Below, piece after piece: positions 1-9,917 of a DNA stretch of 64,000 nt (its first letter is position 1; each line of letters opens with the position of its first letter). The notes beneath the pieces were generated by a model. That model made no database searches. It was given only the letters and a program-made list of their open reading frames with translations, and was not told the DNA's origin. The position numbers and the translations under genes were made by a program. This DNA comes from Ambrosia x helenae (lineage: Eukaryota; Streptophyta; Magnoliopsida; Asterales; Asteraceae), in contig CM061232.1 in assembly GCA_030844895.1 (NCBI GenBank), forward strand, positions 85,315,769 to 85,379,768, written 5' to 3'.

Positions 1-175
1 ATATTGTTGAGGAAATCAGATTTAAAAACTAAATAAGCAACAAAGACTAATATAGTTTACACTTAATTCTCAACTATTATTTGTTCCTCGAAATAGAGGC
101 ATGTAGTGTAAAAACCAAAATCATATTATAATAGATCAATTATTTAATATTAATGGAATGGAATTATCTAATATA
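1..175 (+). repeat. Partial copy of dispersed repeat R
   Basis: This is the distal half of a repeat of about 340 bp that recurs at 2635-2972, 2973-3310, 52076-52325 and 52448-52690, and inverted at about 61100-61440. The shared landmarks are the run ACTAAATAAGCAACAAAGA followed by an ACACTTAATTCTCAACTATT block. The copy is entered from outside the window, so its start is not visible. No coding function is apparent. Confidence 0.75.
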
Positions 176-801
176 AACATCATCGTATTGTACAACTTTA
201 ATGTTGATCTTTTAGGTTTAGGGTGTGGGATAATGCCTCGGGGACACCAACCATCTGAGATGGCGGGAGGCATTACTGTGACCCAGTCTTATAGTCTTAT
301 AGGGAAACAAAAAAATAACTTACACTTTTAAAGGAATGTGAAGTTTAGTGCAAAACATAAATAGGATGACTAACACACTTAAACTATCCTATGTGATGAG
401 TCTCTTCAAATTCTAAGAGTAACCACAATTCACATGTATAGAACTAGTGGCCTACTTGGTTATTGAATTCGTAGTCATCAAATAGTCTTGGTGTTTTCCA
501 TTTTTTATGTTACGTATGGATCGTTAAGGAGTAGTATAATGGAACTTTGGTGTAAGCTTTTTATGATTTCTTATGCTTTACTCCAGTGTTACGCTAGCCA
601 TATATAAAGGAATACGATACAACCTCCATTTAACGTTTCTTTTAAGGACGTGCGTAAACAATTGATACCATCTCTCCACACTATAAACTTGACTTTTGTG
701 AACATAAATGTAGGCTATTTAGAATCACCTAATTACAAGAACAAAATGCTTTTGAAATTTTGGGTTTGTACATAGAGAGACAACATAGAGATTTAAAAAG
801 C
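176..801. other. Unassigned AT-rich sequence
   Basis: I see no gene or complete element here. From about 770 the sequence becomes homologous to the intron of the LRAT-like gene near 51700, so the right edge belongs to a duplicated segment that the MULE at 812 interrupts. Confidence 0.5.
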
Positions 802-811
802 AATAAAAGAA

Positions 812-2127
812 GAGTTAATAGCCATTTTCGTCCCTGAGGTTTGGGTCAGTTTGCCACTCCAGTACAAAAGTTTTTTTTTTGCAATCTCTTACCTGTGGTT
901 TGGATTTTTTTTGCCAAATTCGTCCTTTTCACTAACTGGGTTTATTTTTTCTGTTAACTCAGGGGTATTATAGTCATTTACCTATTTATTTTTTATTTTA
1001 AATTTTAACTCTCTTTTTATGTATACAAAACCTGATAACAAGAAGAAAGAGAGAGGCAGTTCAAAAAAAAGAAGAAAGAGAGAGAGACATAGAGAGAGAG
1101 AGAGAGAGAGACAGTGAACGAGAAGGAGAAAGAGACCGGAGGTCTCCACCTTCGGCGATAGCTCCGGCAACCGGCCGAACCCCTCAACCAACACTCCCAC
1201 CCCACCGCCTTACTGTTTATTATTAGAGTGAGAGAGAGAGAGAGAGGAGATCGAGCAGAGGAGAGAGAGAAAGAGACAAGAGAGAGATCATAGGAGAAAG
1301 AAGACGCCGGAGAGGGAGCAGAAGAGGAGGAATCCAGTGGTGGTTCCGACAGTGGTTCAGGTGGCGGTGGTTGTCAAGGTGGGGTTTTGGGTCAGTAGGG
1401 TTGTTGTACAGTATGGGGGTGGTGGTTCAGGCGGTGGTTTAGGCGGTGGTTCAGGTGGCGGTGGTTGGGGGCAGTGGTTGTAATGTGAATCTTGCTTACT
1501 CTCTCTCTCTCTCACTTTCTCTCTCACACACACCCCACCGCCACACCCATTGCTTCGATTAAGATTTTTTTTGGGTTGCAGGTATGTTCCGATGATAGCT
1601 GTGGTGGTGGGAGTCTTTGATTGAGTGGTGCTGCTGGATTTTTAGAGAGAGAGATGGTGGAGGTGGTGGTTTTAGAACCGGTGATGGTGGTCTTGATGGT
1701 GGTGATGTGTGGTTTCTGCATCCCTCAACAGAATGTTTGGTTTTGTTGTTTAAGAATTTCTGATTTCTGTTTATATAAAATTTCTGTTCCTAACATGTGG
1801 TGGAGTCAAGGTGGTGGTGTTGGAGTCAGGGTGGTTATGGTGGTGGAGGTGGTGCATAGAAGTGTGAAGGGTGGGTGGAGAATGGTTAGGGTTTTAATTA
1901 AAAAGGGGAAAATAATAATAGGATGAAATGTCTATATTGTCCCTCATTTAAGTGGTAAAAAGACAACCCTACCCCTAACACTAACGAGATTTTTTAACTG
2001 GGTTAGTGAAAAGGACGAATTTGGCAAAAAAATCCAAACCACAGGTAAGAGATTGCAAGAAAAAAAAACTTTTGTACTGGAGTGGCAAACTGACCCAAAC
2101 CTCAGGGACGAAAATGGCTATTAACTC
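812..2127. mobile_element. Non-autonomous Mutator-like (MULE) element, 1316 bp
   Basis: The ends are long terminal inverted repeats. Positions 812-936 match the reverse complement of 2002-2127 almost base for base, and weaker similarity continues about 40 bp further in. Both ends start GAGTTAATAGCCATTTT. A perfect 10-bp direct repeat, AATAAAAGAA, flanks the element (802-811 and 2128-2137), and the paralogous segment near 51722 carries it once with no insertion. Long TIRs with a 9-11 bp target duplication are the mark of the Mutator superfamily. The interior holds GA/CT microsatellites and GGT-rich low-complexity sequence with no transposase. The open frames inside are products of those simple repeats. 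Confidence 0.93.
1077..1270. repeat. GA-rich microsatellite tracts
   Basis: Imperfect (GA)n runs lie at about 1077-1110 and 1226-1270 inside the MULE, and a CT/CA run lies near 1500-1535. They explain the serine/leucine-rich short open frames read on the minus strand. Confidence 0.85.
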
Positions 2128-2137
2128 AATAAAAGAA

Positions 2138-2690
2138 AGAAGGTATCGAATAGAAAAAAACCAAACCATGGTGAGAGTAGGCGAAGGCAAATCTCCAATT
2201 ATAAATATGGTCACTTGGCTTGATTTCGCTTCTTTCTACCCGATGGGCCAAAAAAATGTTTTGTGAAATTGCATATTCTAATTATAAATTCTGAATTTGT
2301 CATTCCTTTTAGAAAGATGTTCTGCCATGGTACCATGTACATGAAAACAAATTTAGTGGTGTTTCAGTTTAGATGAATAGACACAAACAGAAATTTATGG
2401 TAAATTACGGAAAAGAAAACACACTTCCTACCATGTGTTTCGTAGCTAGCCATGAATTAAAAGGTGATAAGCAAGAAATGGTGATTCCTCCTAATACACA
2501 TCCGATTGTTATGCTTCTTTCATGAGATCGTTGTTTGGTTATGCAGCTAAGGATGCAACTTATACTAATATAAATTATAGAATAGTTTTTTCTACCTGTA
2601 AAAAAGTATGCACTGCCAAACATTAAAATAAATAGTATCTCCATTGAAAAAATTGTTTGGACCTGCATAGTATTAACGATTTAACAAACA
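2138..2690. repeat. Segmental duplication shared with 51733-52150
   Basis: The segment is collinear with 51733-52150 apart from point changes and about 134 extra bases here, between two GCCATG motifs near 2327 and 2449. It carries the LRAT first exon and its upstream region and leads into repeat R. Confidence 0.85.
2167..2245 (-). pseudogene. Duplicated first exon of an LRAT (NC-domain) gene
   Basis: On the minus strand this stretch encodes [20 protein letters not shown] and then FAYSHHG, followed by a GT donor. That is the N-terminal part of plant LRAT/NC-domain proteins, which typically read [14 protein letters not shown]...AYSHHG. A diverged copy lies at 51763-51841, where the rest of the gene follows. 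Here the rest is missing: the MULE sits 38 bp into the intron and homology ends near position 770. No clear ATG precedes the histidine codon. It is an exon-level fragment moved or copied together with its upstream repeats. The homology to the second copy is plain; a function for this copy is very unlikely. Confidence 0.75.
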
Positions 2691-3310
2691 GTGTGAATAT
2701 AAGAGGTTTCTTACTGTTCTCGGATATTATATACTACAGTAGTTCTCAACCTTATATAGCACTGTAGTTCTCAACCATATATAGCACTAAATCAATTTGT
2801 TGACAAGATTAATACAGAAACCTCAAAAGAAGATATGCTATTTACTATTGAGAAAATCTATTAAAAACTAAATAAGCAACAAAGAGTAATATACTTGTAC
2901 ACTTAATTCTCAACTATTATTTGTTTCTCAAATTAGATGCATTTAGTGGCACGGGCAAAATCATATTGTAATAAAATAAATAGTATCTCCATTGAAAACA
3001 TTGTTTGGACCTGCATAGTATTAATGATTTAACAAACTGTGTGAATATAAGAGGTTTCTTACTGTTATCAGATATTATATACTACAGTAGTTCTCAACCT
3101 TATATAGCACTAAATCAATTTGTTGACAAGATTAATACAGAAACCTCAAAAGAAGATATGCTATTTACTATTAACGAATTCTATTAAAAACTAAATAAGC
3201 AACAAAGAGTAATATACTTGTACACTTAATTCTCAATTATTATTTGTTTCTCAAATTAGATGCATTTAGTGTTACAGGCAAAATCATATTGTAATAGAAT
3301 TATTTAATGT
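2635..3310 (+). repeat. Tandem dimer of dispersed repeat R, period about 338 bp
   Basis: Two head-to-tail copies start at 2635 and 2973, each opening with AAAATAAATAGTATCTCC. They contain a short internal duplication around ACTACAGTAGTTCTCAACC. The same unit borders the LRAT-like gene near 52 kb and the arms of the inverted duplication at 52-61 kb. The short open frame at 3005-3187 is repeat sequence. Confidence 0.88.
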
Positions 3311-3330
3311 TAATGGAATGAAATTATTTA

Positions 3331-3720
3331 GGTAGCATTTGGTATAATGGAACGGAAGGAATAGTATAATGGACCATTATGAGATAATGAAAAATAATGT
3401 GTTTGATTGGTCAATGGAATGGAATCACCCATTCCACCAGACATTTCATTCATTCAAAACCATTTCATCCACCCTCATGTTATTTTTTTCATTTCATCCC
3501 TCTTTCATCCTTCATTAACGACACCATAACACACTGCCCACCACCACAATTCACCACCATCGTCACCACCCACCACCACTGCCAGCACCACCCACCACCA
3601 TCGGCACCACCCACCCACCACCTCCACCCACCACCGTCGTTGCCACCACCACCACCACTACCCACTACCTTCACCACTACCGCCACGCCACCCACCCACC
3701 CCACCACTCAACGCTGCTTT
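3331..3720 (+). mobile_element. Truncated TIR element with CCA-rich core
   Basis: The left end GGTAGCATTTGGTATAATGG and the following 200 bp match the reverse complement of the element at 41004-41897. A (CAC/CCA)n low-complexity core follows. The far terminus is missing, so this is a fragment. The left flank ends in TTA, which would suit a PIF/Harbinger-type target, but without the right end the superfamily stays open. Confidence 0.7.
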
Positions 3721-4080
3721 TGCCGCCTGATGTGTTGTGAAACACACCTTGTTAATATGTTCGTTTTGTATATATTTTAGTGTTTGATCAGCACGTTTTA
3801 GATACACATTAACATTAATATTGTTATATAAATTGTTACCTTAATACGTTTTATTACAGATGATCACATGAACTTCTATGACATAATATTTAGTTAAATT
3901 AAATTTAGTTAATTCTAATTGAATTGAAAGTTAATATGGAAGAATTTAAATTCGAAGTTGAGTAATACAGCAAACGAAAATGTTGAAAATGAAACTTGTA
4001 TTATAAATTGAAATAATATAAAGCTAGCTAATAAATTAAGCTGCGATTGATTTGCTTCTCTGGAATTGTTGTAGGATACT
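3721..4080. other. Unassigned sequence between TIR fragment and LTR remnant
   Basis: I see no gene here. The 5' boundary of the following LTR could not be placed, so part of this stretch may belong to it. Confidence 0.4.
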
Positions 4081-4983
4081 TCATGGTGAATTTAAATAAT
4101 TCGTTTGGCAAACTTATAAATGAGCTTTAATTTGATTATATATGAAGAACTAAAAAGTCACATGGACTTGATTTGGCCATCACCAAATGAAAATAAACGG
4201 AATGTACTGGCCTTGGCTAACTAGTGGGCTGAAGAATTTGATTGTGGGCTGGTCATTAACGCACAAGAAAACAAAAACGAAAGTCGGCAATTGAGGGATG
4301 GATCATACGAATAGAGGCTCACACAACGGCTGGAGGAGAAACGCACACAAGAACGAAGAAAAGAAAAGAGGAAGCAACCACGATGAACAAGATGCAAGAC
4401 TAATTCTCTCGCGGTTTTCTCCGGGTGAATGATTCATTTATTTTGTTAGTTTTACTCAGTTTTATACATAGTATTTGGATTGAATTTTGTGAACATCTTA
4501 AAGTTGTTTTGGATTCAATTGTATGTTTGACTGATCTAGACAATTTGGTTTCTTTGCATTGATACAACATATTATCGTTTCTTGGTTTTCTTGCACTAGG
4601 AATAATTTGATTTTGTATTTAGTGTTAAGATAATTGAATTGGGTTGAACAATTTAAACAGGATCATGTCTATGTGATTCCCAAGCTAGGTTAATTACAGA
4701 GTAGCATTAAAATTACTGAATCAAAAACCCGGAGTGGTCGTTTTTCATTATATTATTGTTTTTAATTACTTTTCAATCAATCACTTTGTTTTTGCACGCA
4801 AGAAGCAAATCAACTTCATAAAATTAATTTAGTTTAACCAGTTAATTTAATCTATAAATTGCTATTAACACTTTTCCACAGACTCCTCGTGGTTCGACAA
4901 CCCTACTCCCTATACTGCAGTCCTTGTAGCTAAGGAGTTGTTTTTAAAATATTTTTTGATTAGCACTCGACACGCGATCAAAA

Positions 4984-5001
4984 TGGCGCCGTTGCCGGGG
5001 A
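4984..5001 (+). promoter_or_regulatory. Primer-binding site, tRNA-Asp type
   Basis: TGGCGCCGTTGCCGGGGA is the exact complement of the 3' end of plant tRNA-Asp including CCA. This PBS is characteristic of Athila-group Ty3 elements. Confidence 0.9.
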
Positions 5002-5148
5002 GTTCGTGCGCTTAGTGTTTTTAGTTTAATTATTTGTTTTTTTAAATTAAAAAACCAAAAATATATTTTTTTTCTTGTTCTGTATTTTTCTCTGTTTTGT
5101 TTAGTATTACGCTGGGTATGTTAGTTTTGCAGGCAAATTGAATTCGGG

Positions 5149-5751
5149 ATGAACTGGGTGGATTATGATGCATGTGGGTGTTGCGAGAGCCCATATCATG
5201 TGATGCAAGATTGTCCAATTGCCCGTCAGAGAGTTGAAGTATATAATGCACGAAAAGACCGTATTATCTTTGGACTAGAAAAAGATGAAGACTCATACTT
5301 ATCATCCTCATATTATTGGCCACAATATTAGAATTGTCAGCAAAGATACTACAAGCCAAACATTTTTCAATCTAGGGAACAAATTGTAGATTACTACATG
5401 AATACTGATCCGATTGTTAACGGAGGCCAGAGTGTTGACTACGGTTATCAGCAGCAACAAAACAATGAAGAGGGAAGCAATGATCAACTGAGTGAGATCT
5501 TAGAGGCCATAAAGGCTGTCCAGGAAGACGTAAAGGTGATCCGGGAAGATTTTAAGAGAATTCGGAAGGATAATGAAGTTCGGGACCACACCGTTGAGGC
5601 ATTGTTTACGCAAGTTGGTCAACTAGCAGCAGATTTGGAACTTGAAGATTTGACGGTTAAGTCAAATATGCTTAATGTTGATGCGGCTGAAAAAGTTATT
5701 GATCTTTCTATGACATTTGTCCCTTTTATTTTGTCAACATTACAATTTTAG
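5149..5751 (+). pseudogene. gag-like protein with CCHC zinc knuckle, one in-frame TAG
   Basis: The ATG at 5149 opens a frame that reaches 5751 except for one TAG at 5329-5331. Both halves are in the same frame. Near residue 10 is a zinc knuckle, CGCCESPYHVMQDC, which fits C-X2-C-X4-H-X4-C, the nucleic-acid-binding motif of retrotransposon nucleocapsid proteins. The second half has a glutamine-rich stretch and then a likely coiled coil rich in E, K, D and I (about residues 115-155). A knuckle near the N-terminus is unusual for a full Gag, so this may be an internally deleted gag of a non-autonomous element. The frame runs into non-coding AT-rich sequence after about 5700. The gag assignment rests on the zinc knuckle, the coiled coil and the PBS just upstream. 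Confidence 0.6.
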
Positions 5752-6124
5752 TCCTTTATGTAATTAAGTATTTACAAACCATTTAAAAAATTTATAACTT
5801 TTATAAGTTATAAAATAATTCTATAGTGTAATGTGTAAATTAAAAAGAAATATTAAGTTTTATTATAATTTAAACATAACAAAAAAGGCAGGGGTGAATA
5901 TGAAAATAATGAATTTTTTTGAAAAACAAAGACCCTCCCCCCTGCGCATGCTTTCCGCAGAAAAAATCCCGCCGGCGACTATTTCGGTCGGATCATTCTG
6001 GTCGTTCGGTTAATTTTAAATTGTTTTAAATGTTTTTGATACGTTTCTTTATCATTTTTATCGGTTATTACGCATTAATACACCATTACAAATGATTAAA
6101 ACTCAACATTTAAGTTGTTTATGT
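5752..6124. other. Unassigned sequence before split LTR
   Basis: AT-rich sequence with one GC-rich patch at about 5930-6010. No gene, terminal repeat or primer site is recognised. Confidence 0.45.
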
Positions 6125-6428
6125 TGTAACCGCCGGACTTAAATCCGATCGAGGTCAAGGACCGTAAACGTACCACAAGCTATAAATTAAACACCTACAG
6201 GCCCTTCCCAACCTTCTCTACAGCATAACCCAATCTCAAATTCATCTTAGAATAGTTCAAAAATCTCTAAAATCGGTGTTGTTTATTACTTTGGCTGACT
6301 TTCTCGATCGCCATCATAATCATGTTTGTAAGTGGTTTTTAATTGTGTCGTTTTATATCTTAGTGGTCGTGAATCATTAGCCCCATGGTTTTAGATGTTA
6401 ATCATCTCTGTATCGAGTTATTGAAGTT

Positions 6429-6448
6429 GGGGTTAGGGTTAGGGTTTA
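6429..6448 (+). promoter_or_regulatory. Telobox-like tract in LTR
   Basis: The tract reads GGGGTTAGGGTTAGGGTTTA. It is kept at the matching place in LTR copy B (62317-62334). Telobox motifs (AAACCCTAA) are common in plant promoters. The role in this LTR is inferred only from its conservation. Confidence 0.6.
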
Positions 6449-6527
6449 TGTTAAAGATTTGGGGGAAGAAGATGATGTTTTGTTATAATATAAATATAAC
6501 TTTATTTCAATCTTTTCAACATGTGAA

Positions 6528-6598
6528 GTTAGTGGTGTAGTGGTTAGTATGTTGGTTTGTTTGAGAAGGGACACGAGTTCGAATCCCCATCAGACACC
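6528..6598 (+). promoter_or_regulatory. tRNA-like segment with Pol III A and B boxes in LTR copy A
   Basis: An A-box-like TGGTGTAGTGG (6533-6543) is followed 31 bases later by a B-box-like GAGTTCGAATCC (6575-6586). LTR copy B has the same pair with nearly the same spacing. I could not fold a proper acceptor or T stem, so this is not a functional tRNA gene. It looks like a tRNA-derived or SINE-derived piece fixed within the LTR. Confidence 0.6.
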
Positions 6599-6640
6599 AT
6601 TTTCTGAATTTTTTTATTTCGTTTTAATTATTTCAAAAAT

Positions 6641-6719
6641 TCTATATATTACTAAAACACAACGTAGGTGCCCCTTGAGCCAATGGCACTCTGCCCTGTG
6701 GTCCACTACTCGTTATCTA
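6641..6719 (+). mobile_element. Helitron H3, 5' terminal part
   Basis: The block opens with TCTATATATTACTAAAACAC, a typical plant Helitron 5' end (TC followed by an A/T-rich stretch). It directly abuts LTR sequence at 6640. H3 is interrupted at 6719/36236 by H1 and H2 and continues to its 3' end at 37428. Rejoined, it would be about 1.27 kb and non-autonomous. Confidence 0.7.
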
Positions 6720-6750
6720 TCTATACTTTCCATAATAGGAAAAGCGTGAG

Positions 6751-6865
6751 TGACGTCACAAAGCTGATGTGTCAACCAGAGAGACTAGCCACCAATGCCT
6801 GTATGATGCAAAAACTGACGTCATTAATCGCCTTAAAATATTTAAAAAAAGACGTGGGCCACGTG
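6751..6865 (+). promoter_or_regulatory. bZIP-type promoter motifs near Helitron H1 5' end
   Basis: Two perfect TGACGTCA palindromes (6751-6758 and 6816-6823) and a CACGTG G-box (6860-6865) lie between the H1 5' end and the RPA1-like gene. A partial GACGTCA follows near 6926. They are classical plant bZIP/bHLH targets. A role in driving the captured gene is inferred. Confidence 0.55.
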
Positions 6866-7025
6866 AAAGCACCGCTGTTGTTCTCAATAGCGGTTCTGAA
6901 TCGTTGGGTCTGCCAACCAACAGCAGACGTCATGCACATATGTTTTCAGCTGTTTAGGCCCTAAGTTTGAATTTTAAGGGGGGAAATTTTAAATCCACGT
7001 CGGGAAACGTGCCTCATTAGCTCCT

Positions 7026-7034
7026 TATATATAA
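7026..7034 (+). promoter_or_regulatory. TATA box of RPA1-like gene
   Basis: TATATATAA lies 95 bases before the start codon at 7121, a normal distance for a plant TATA box plus short leader. Confidence 0.6.
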
Positions 7035-7120
7035 GCACATAACGAATCCAGTCATTCCTAATATCAGCTTTGACTTTTCTAAACAAAGATTTTCAAATTT
7101 CCCTCTTAAAATGTAAAACA

Positions 7121-9772
7121 ATGTCGACGTCAATGGAAGATGAAGAAAACCATGTCACTTTTATTCGTGATCTGAATCTAGCCAAAGACATGTGACACAT
7201 GAAGGCTCGAGTCATAAGAAAGTGGAAGACGGCCTATAAGTTGGAAGTTATATTCATTGATGAGCAAGTAAACTTTATAACTTGGTTTTATTTCTTATTC
7301 TTGAAGACGTGTTCTTTTGTGCATACTTTTTGCCTTTTGTTATAAGGAGCTGCAGGGCGATAAGATTCAAGGTTCTGCCAAGGCTCCTTTTATGCAACTT
7401 TTTGACAGTCAACTTGAAGAAGATGGTGTGGTTGTCTTATCTAAGTTCAGTATAGGTGAAAACAAGGACATTTACAAAGTTTTAGGACATCAGTTCAAAA
7501 TCATTTTTTATCGTTGTACAACTGTGAAACGTTTTAAGGGCTGGGAAGGTGTTGAGTATGGTTTCAACTTCTTATCTTTTAAAGAAATTCTTAACGGAGG
7601 AGCCAAGAATCTATTCAGCGTTGGTTTGTATTTTATTTTTTTTAGTTTAGAACAAGCTTTAACATTCAGTTTGGTTGAACATTGTTCGTTTAAACTTAAC
7701 AGATGTTTGGCAAAATTGTGTGTTTTGTTTTTATAGATAGCGTCATTTGGTGTGGGGAATTGGATGTGTATGGACAAGCTCTTAATGAAACCAAACGGAT
7801 GAATCTTGATCTTCAGGACTTAGAGTAAGGCTTCTTTAAAATTGTTATACAGTTTTGTTTTTAAAACTATAGTATCTCCTATCCACATACCTCTCAATTA
7901 ACAAAAATATTCTATTTTAAAGGTGAGTCTTATGTTTCAATAGTTGAAAACAATCATTGTTAGAATTGCAAATTTAATTTCTGTAATAAATGTATGAAGA
8001 GGTTAATCTATTATTGACTGTTTTGAAACTTAGGTGAAACACTTTTATTGATGTAATAAATTATTTCTAATTAATTTTTGTATAGTACCAGGTTTTTGCA
8101 TTTGTTTTACATCTATGGTTTTGTTGTTTTGTTGTAGAGGTACGACCTTAAGATGTACATTGTGGAACACTTATGCAATACAGTTTAAGGAATTCATTTC
8201 CAACATCACTGAGGAGCATCTACTGGCTGTTATCCAGCATGGAAGGGTTAGAGACCGGAAGGGTAACTTGTCTTTCAGTTTTGTTATTTTAAAAGGATAT
8301 TAATATAAATGAAGTCAGTAAAGATATGTTTGTTGTGAAATTTTTAGAACGAATTACAGTTCAAACCTATAAGTATAGATCTCGCCTCTTTCTCAATCAA
8401 GGAATAGATGAGGTTTCTGACCTAAGGAGGAGGTGCTATTTATTTATATTTCTATACGCAAATTTAAATTAAATTTCCTTTAGCTTTTAGATGTAATTCG
8501 TTCCATATTTATGTAGCTTTATGTTGAAACAAAAACAAGAGTCCGGTTATACTTCTCAAACCGTTCTTTCTTCCCAGACTGTTTATCCAATGCGTCAGAA
8601 ATTTATAGTTGGAACACTGAAGAAGCGTGTTGACGAACTGATTTACATTCAAGAGGTTTCAATATTTTATACGTACCTTTTATATGTCTTCACTTTACTA
8701 TATGTTTCTATTCTTTAAAAGTGTATGTTGAATATACATTTGTGTTTGCAGCCGATGTCTTTTGTTATGGTTGCCACAATAAACAGTGTTGAAGAAAGCT
8801 GTGGTTGGTTTTATGTTGCCTGCCGCAAGTGTAACCAGAAAGTTTTAAGTAAATTGGAGTATTTGCAAAATGCTGAAGAAGTTTGTGAAGCAATTCTCAA
8901 ATTGCCTGCTACTGCGTTGGTTTGTCAGAAATGCGAGTGTGAATGTATTTCCATTACCACAAAGTATGATGTAGACACTTTTTTTGTTCACAGATTTTTC
9001 ATTTCATTTCATGCAGTGTTTTTAGATAAATCATGTTTTATTTGTTTTAGGTTCAAGTTGCAGATAAGGGTTCAAGATGAATCCGGTAGTGTATCCTTTG
9101 TGATGTTTGATAAAGATGTCATGAGGATTATTGGAGTTGTTGCCTATGATATTAGGGAAAGGCAGTTGAGGGAAAGCGACACAAAACGTTTGCCGCATGA
9201 GTTGTCTCGAATCGTTGAAAAGAAACTGGCTTTCAAGATTGATGTTTCTGATTTCAATCTTACAAATGAGTACCATGTGTACACTGTGGTGAAGATTTGT
9301 GATGATCCTGTTATAATTGAAGAGTTGGTTGACGGATACGAGAATGTACACGATAATTCTGGTGAGGTATTTATTCTAATTGTTTTGTCATAAGCATTTA
9401 TTTTCAGTAGACGTTCAAATCTGTTATGTTTATTTGTGTATGAACACTTTTTAGGTCACTCGGGAAGTTTGTCAAGACAAATCTGTTAACCTTTCAGAAT
9501 CTTCACAACTTGGGTTTCAAGTTACTTCTAAGGTATTTATACCTTTGTGCAAGTATGTGTAAGTTGTTTCTACAGCTTGTATTGTTATATAACGTTTTAT
9601 TAGCTGTTTCGTGTTTTGTTTGAAGGATGTTGTATGTCTTGATGCCGTTGTGGATACTGTCACAAGTCCCAATGGAAAAGGAAGTGTTGAAGATTTTGGT
9701 AATGTAAATGTTGGTGAACAAACTTCTACAAGCAAAAGATTGAAGAAGAAGCCAAGTAGATTGAAAAGTTAG
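7121..9772 (+). pseudogene. RPA1-like (replication protein A 70-kDa subunit) gene with early stop
   Basis: Ten exons can be read with GT-AG introns: 7121-7267, 7356-7623, 7737-7824, 8138-8262, 8348-8432, 8517-8655, 8752-8963, 9051-9366, 9455-9532 and 9626-9772. The product resembles plant RPA1 proteins of the kind found in Helitrons. An N-terminal OB fold comes first (FIRDLNLAKDM ... then KIQGSAK), next a middle OB fold (RCTLWNTYA), and then the C-terminal fold with a zinc-ribbon (CRKC and CQKC) and FVMFDKD. RPA1 binds single-stranded DNA in replication and repair. Codon 25 is TGA (7193-7195), where the family usually has tryptophan, so full-length translation is blocked unless a later start is used. 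All later exons stay in frame, which points to recent loss. The C-terminus is lysine-rich. It is the first gene of Helitron H1. Family assignment is firm; current function is doubtful. Confidence 0.88.
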
Positions 9773-9917
9773 GAATTTATTATTAATGTGTTCTTTATGT
9801 GTGTTTAGTGTTTTCAGTTGTAAGTTTTTGTTAACATCTTTGAAGTCCAAAGTTATGTATGTTAATTTTGTACAACCTGATTTAACAACTTGGGATGAAT
9901 ATATTTTAGTTAACAGC

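Larger units (their letters stand above)
4081..5751 (+). mobile_element. Athila-like Ty3 LTR remnant (LTR end, PBS, partial gag)
   Basis: The LTR appears to end at CGCGATCA near 4980, followed by a perfect 18-base primer-binding site for tRNA-Asp. An Athila-type leader phrase (CCACAGACTCCTCGTGG near 4877) precedes it. A short gag-like frame follows to 5751, and then recognisable retrotransposon sequence stops. No second LTR or pol is seen. The LTR start given here is approximate. Confidence 0.65.
6125..6640 (+). mobile_element. Ty3-type 5' LTR, first part (copy A), split by 30.8-kb insertion
   Basis: The LTR begins TGTAACCGCCGG. The same start and layout recur at 62010 (copy B). Similarity to copy B runs through a telobox-like tract and a tRNA-like segment and stops at 6640. 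It resumes at 37429 and ends at 38940 with GGTGTTACA just before a primer-binding site. Without the insertion this LTR would be about 2.03 kb. Confidence 0.88.

Noticed and set aside
1621..1926. 101-codon frame rich in V, G and M
   Set aside because: It is GGTGGT-type low-complexity sequence inside the MULE.
2405..2668. 87-codon minus-strand frame, with a relative at 51671-52093
   Set aside because: The two copies align as DNA because of the segmental duplication. The longer copy runs into the LRAT exon, but the upstream part has no known motif and carries frame-breaking indels.
6429..6448. Interstitial telomere
   Set aside because: Only two GTTAGGG units are present and the tract is conserved within LTRs, so a telobox-like promoter element is the better reading.
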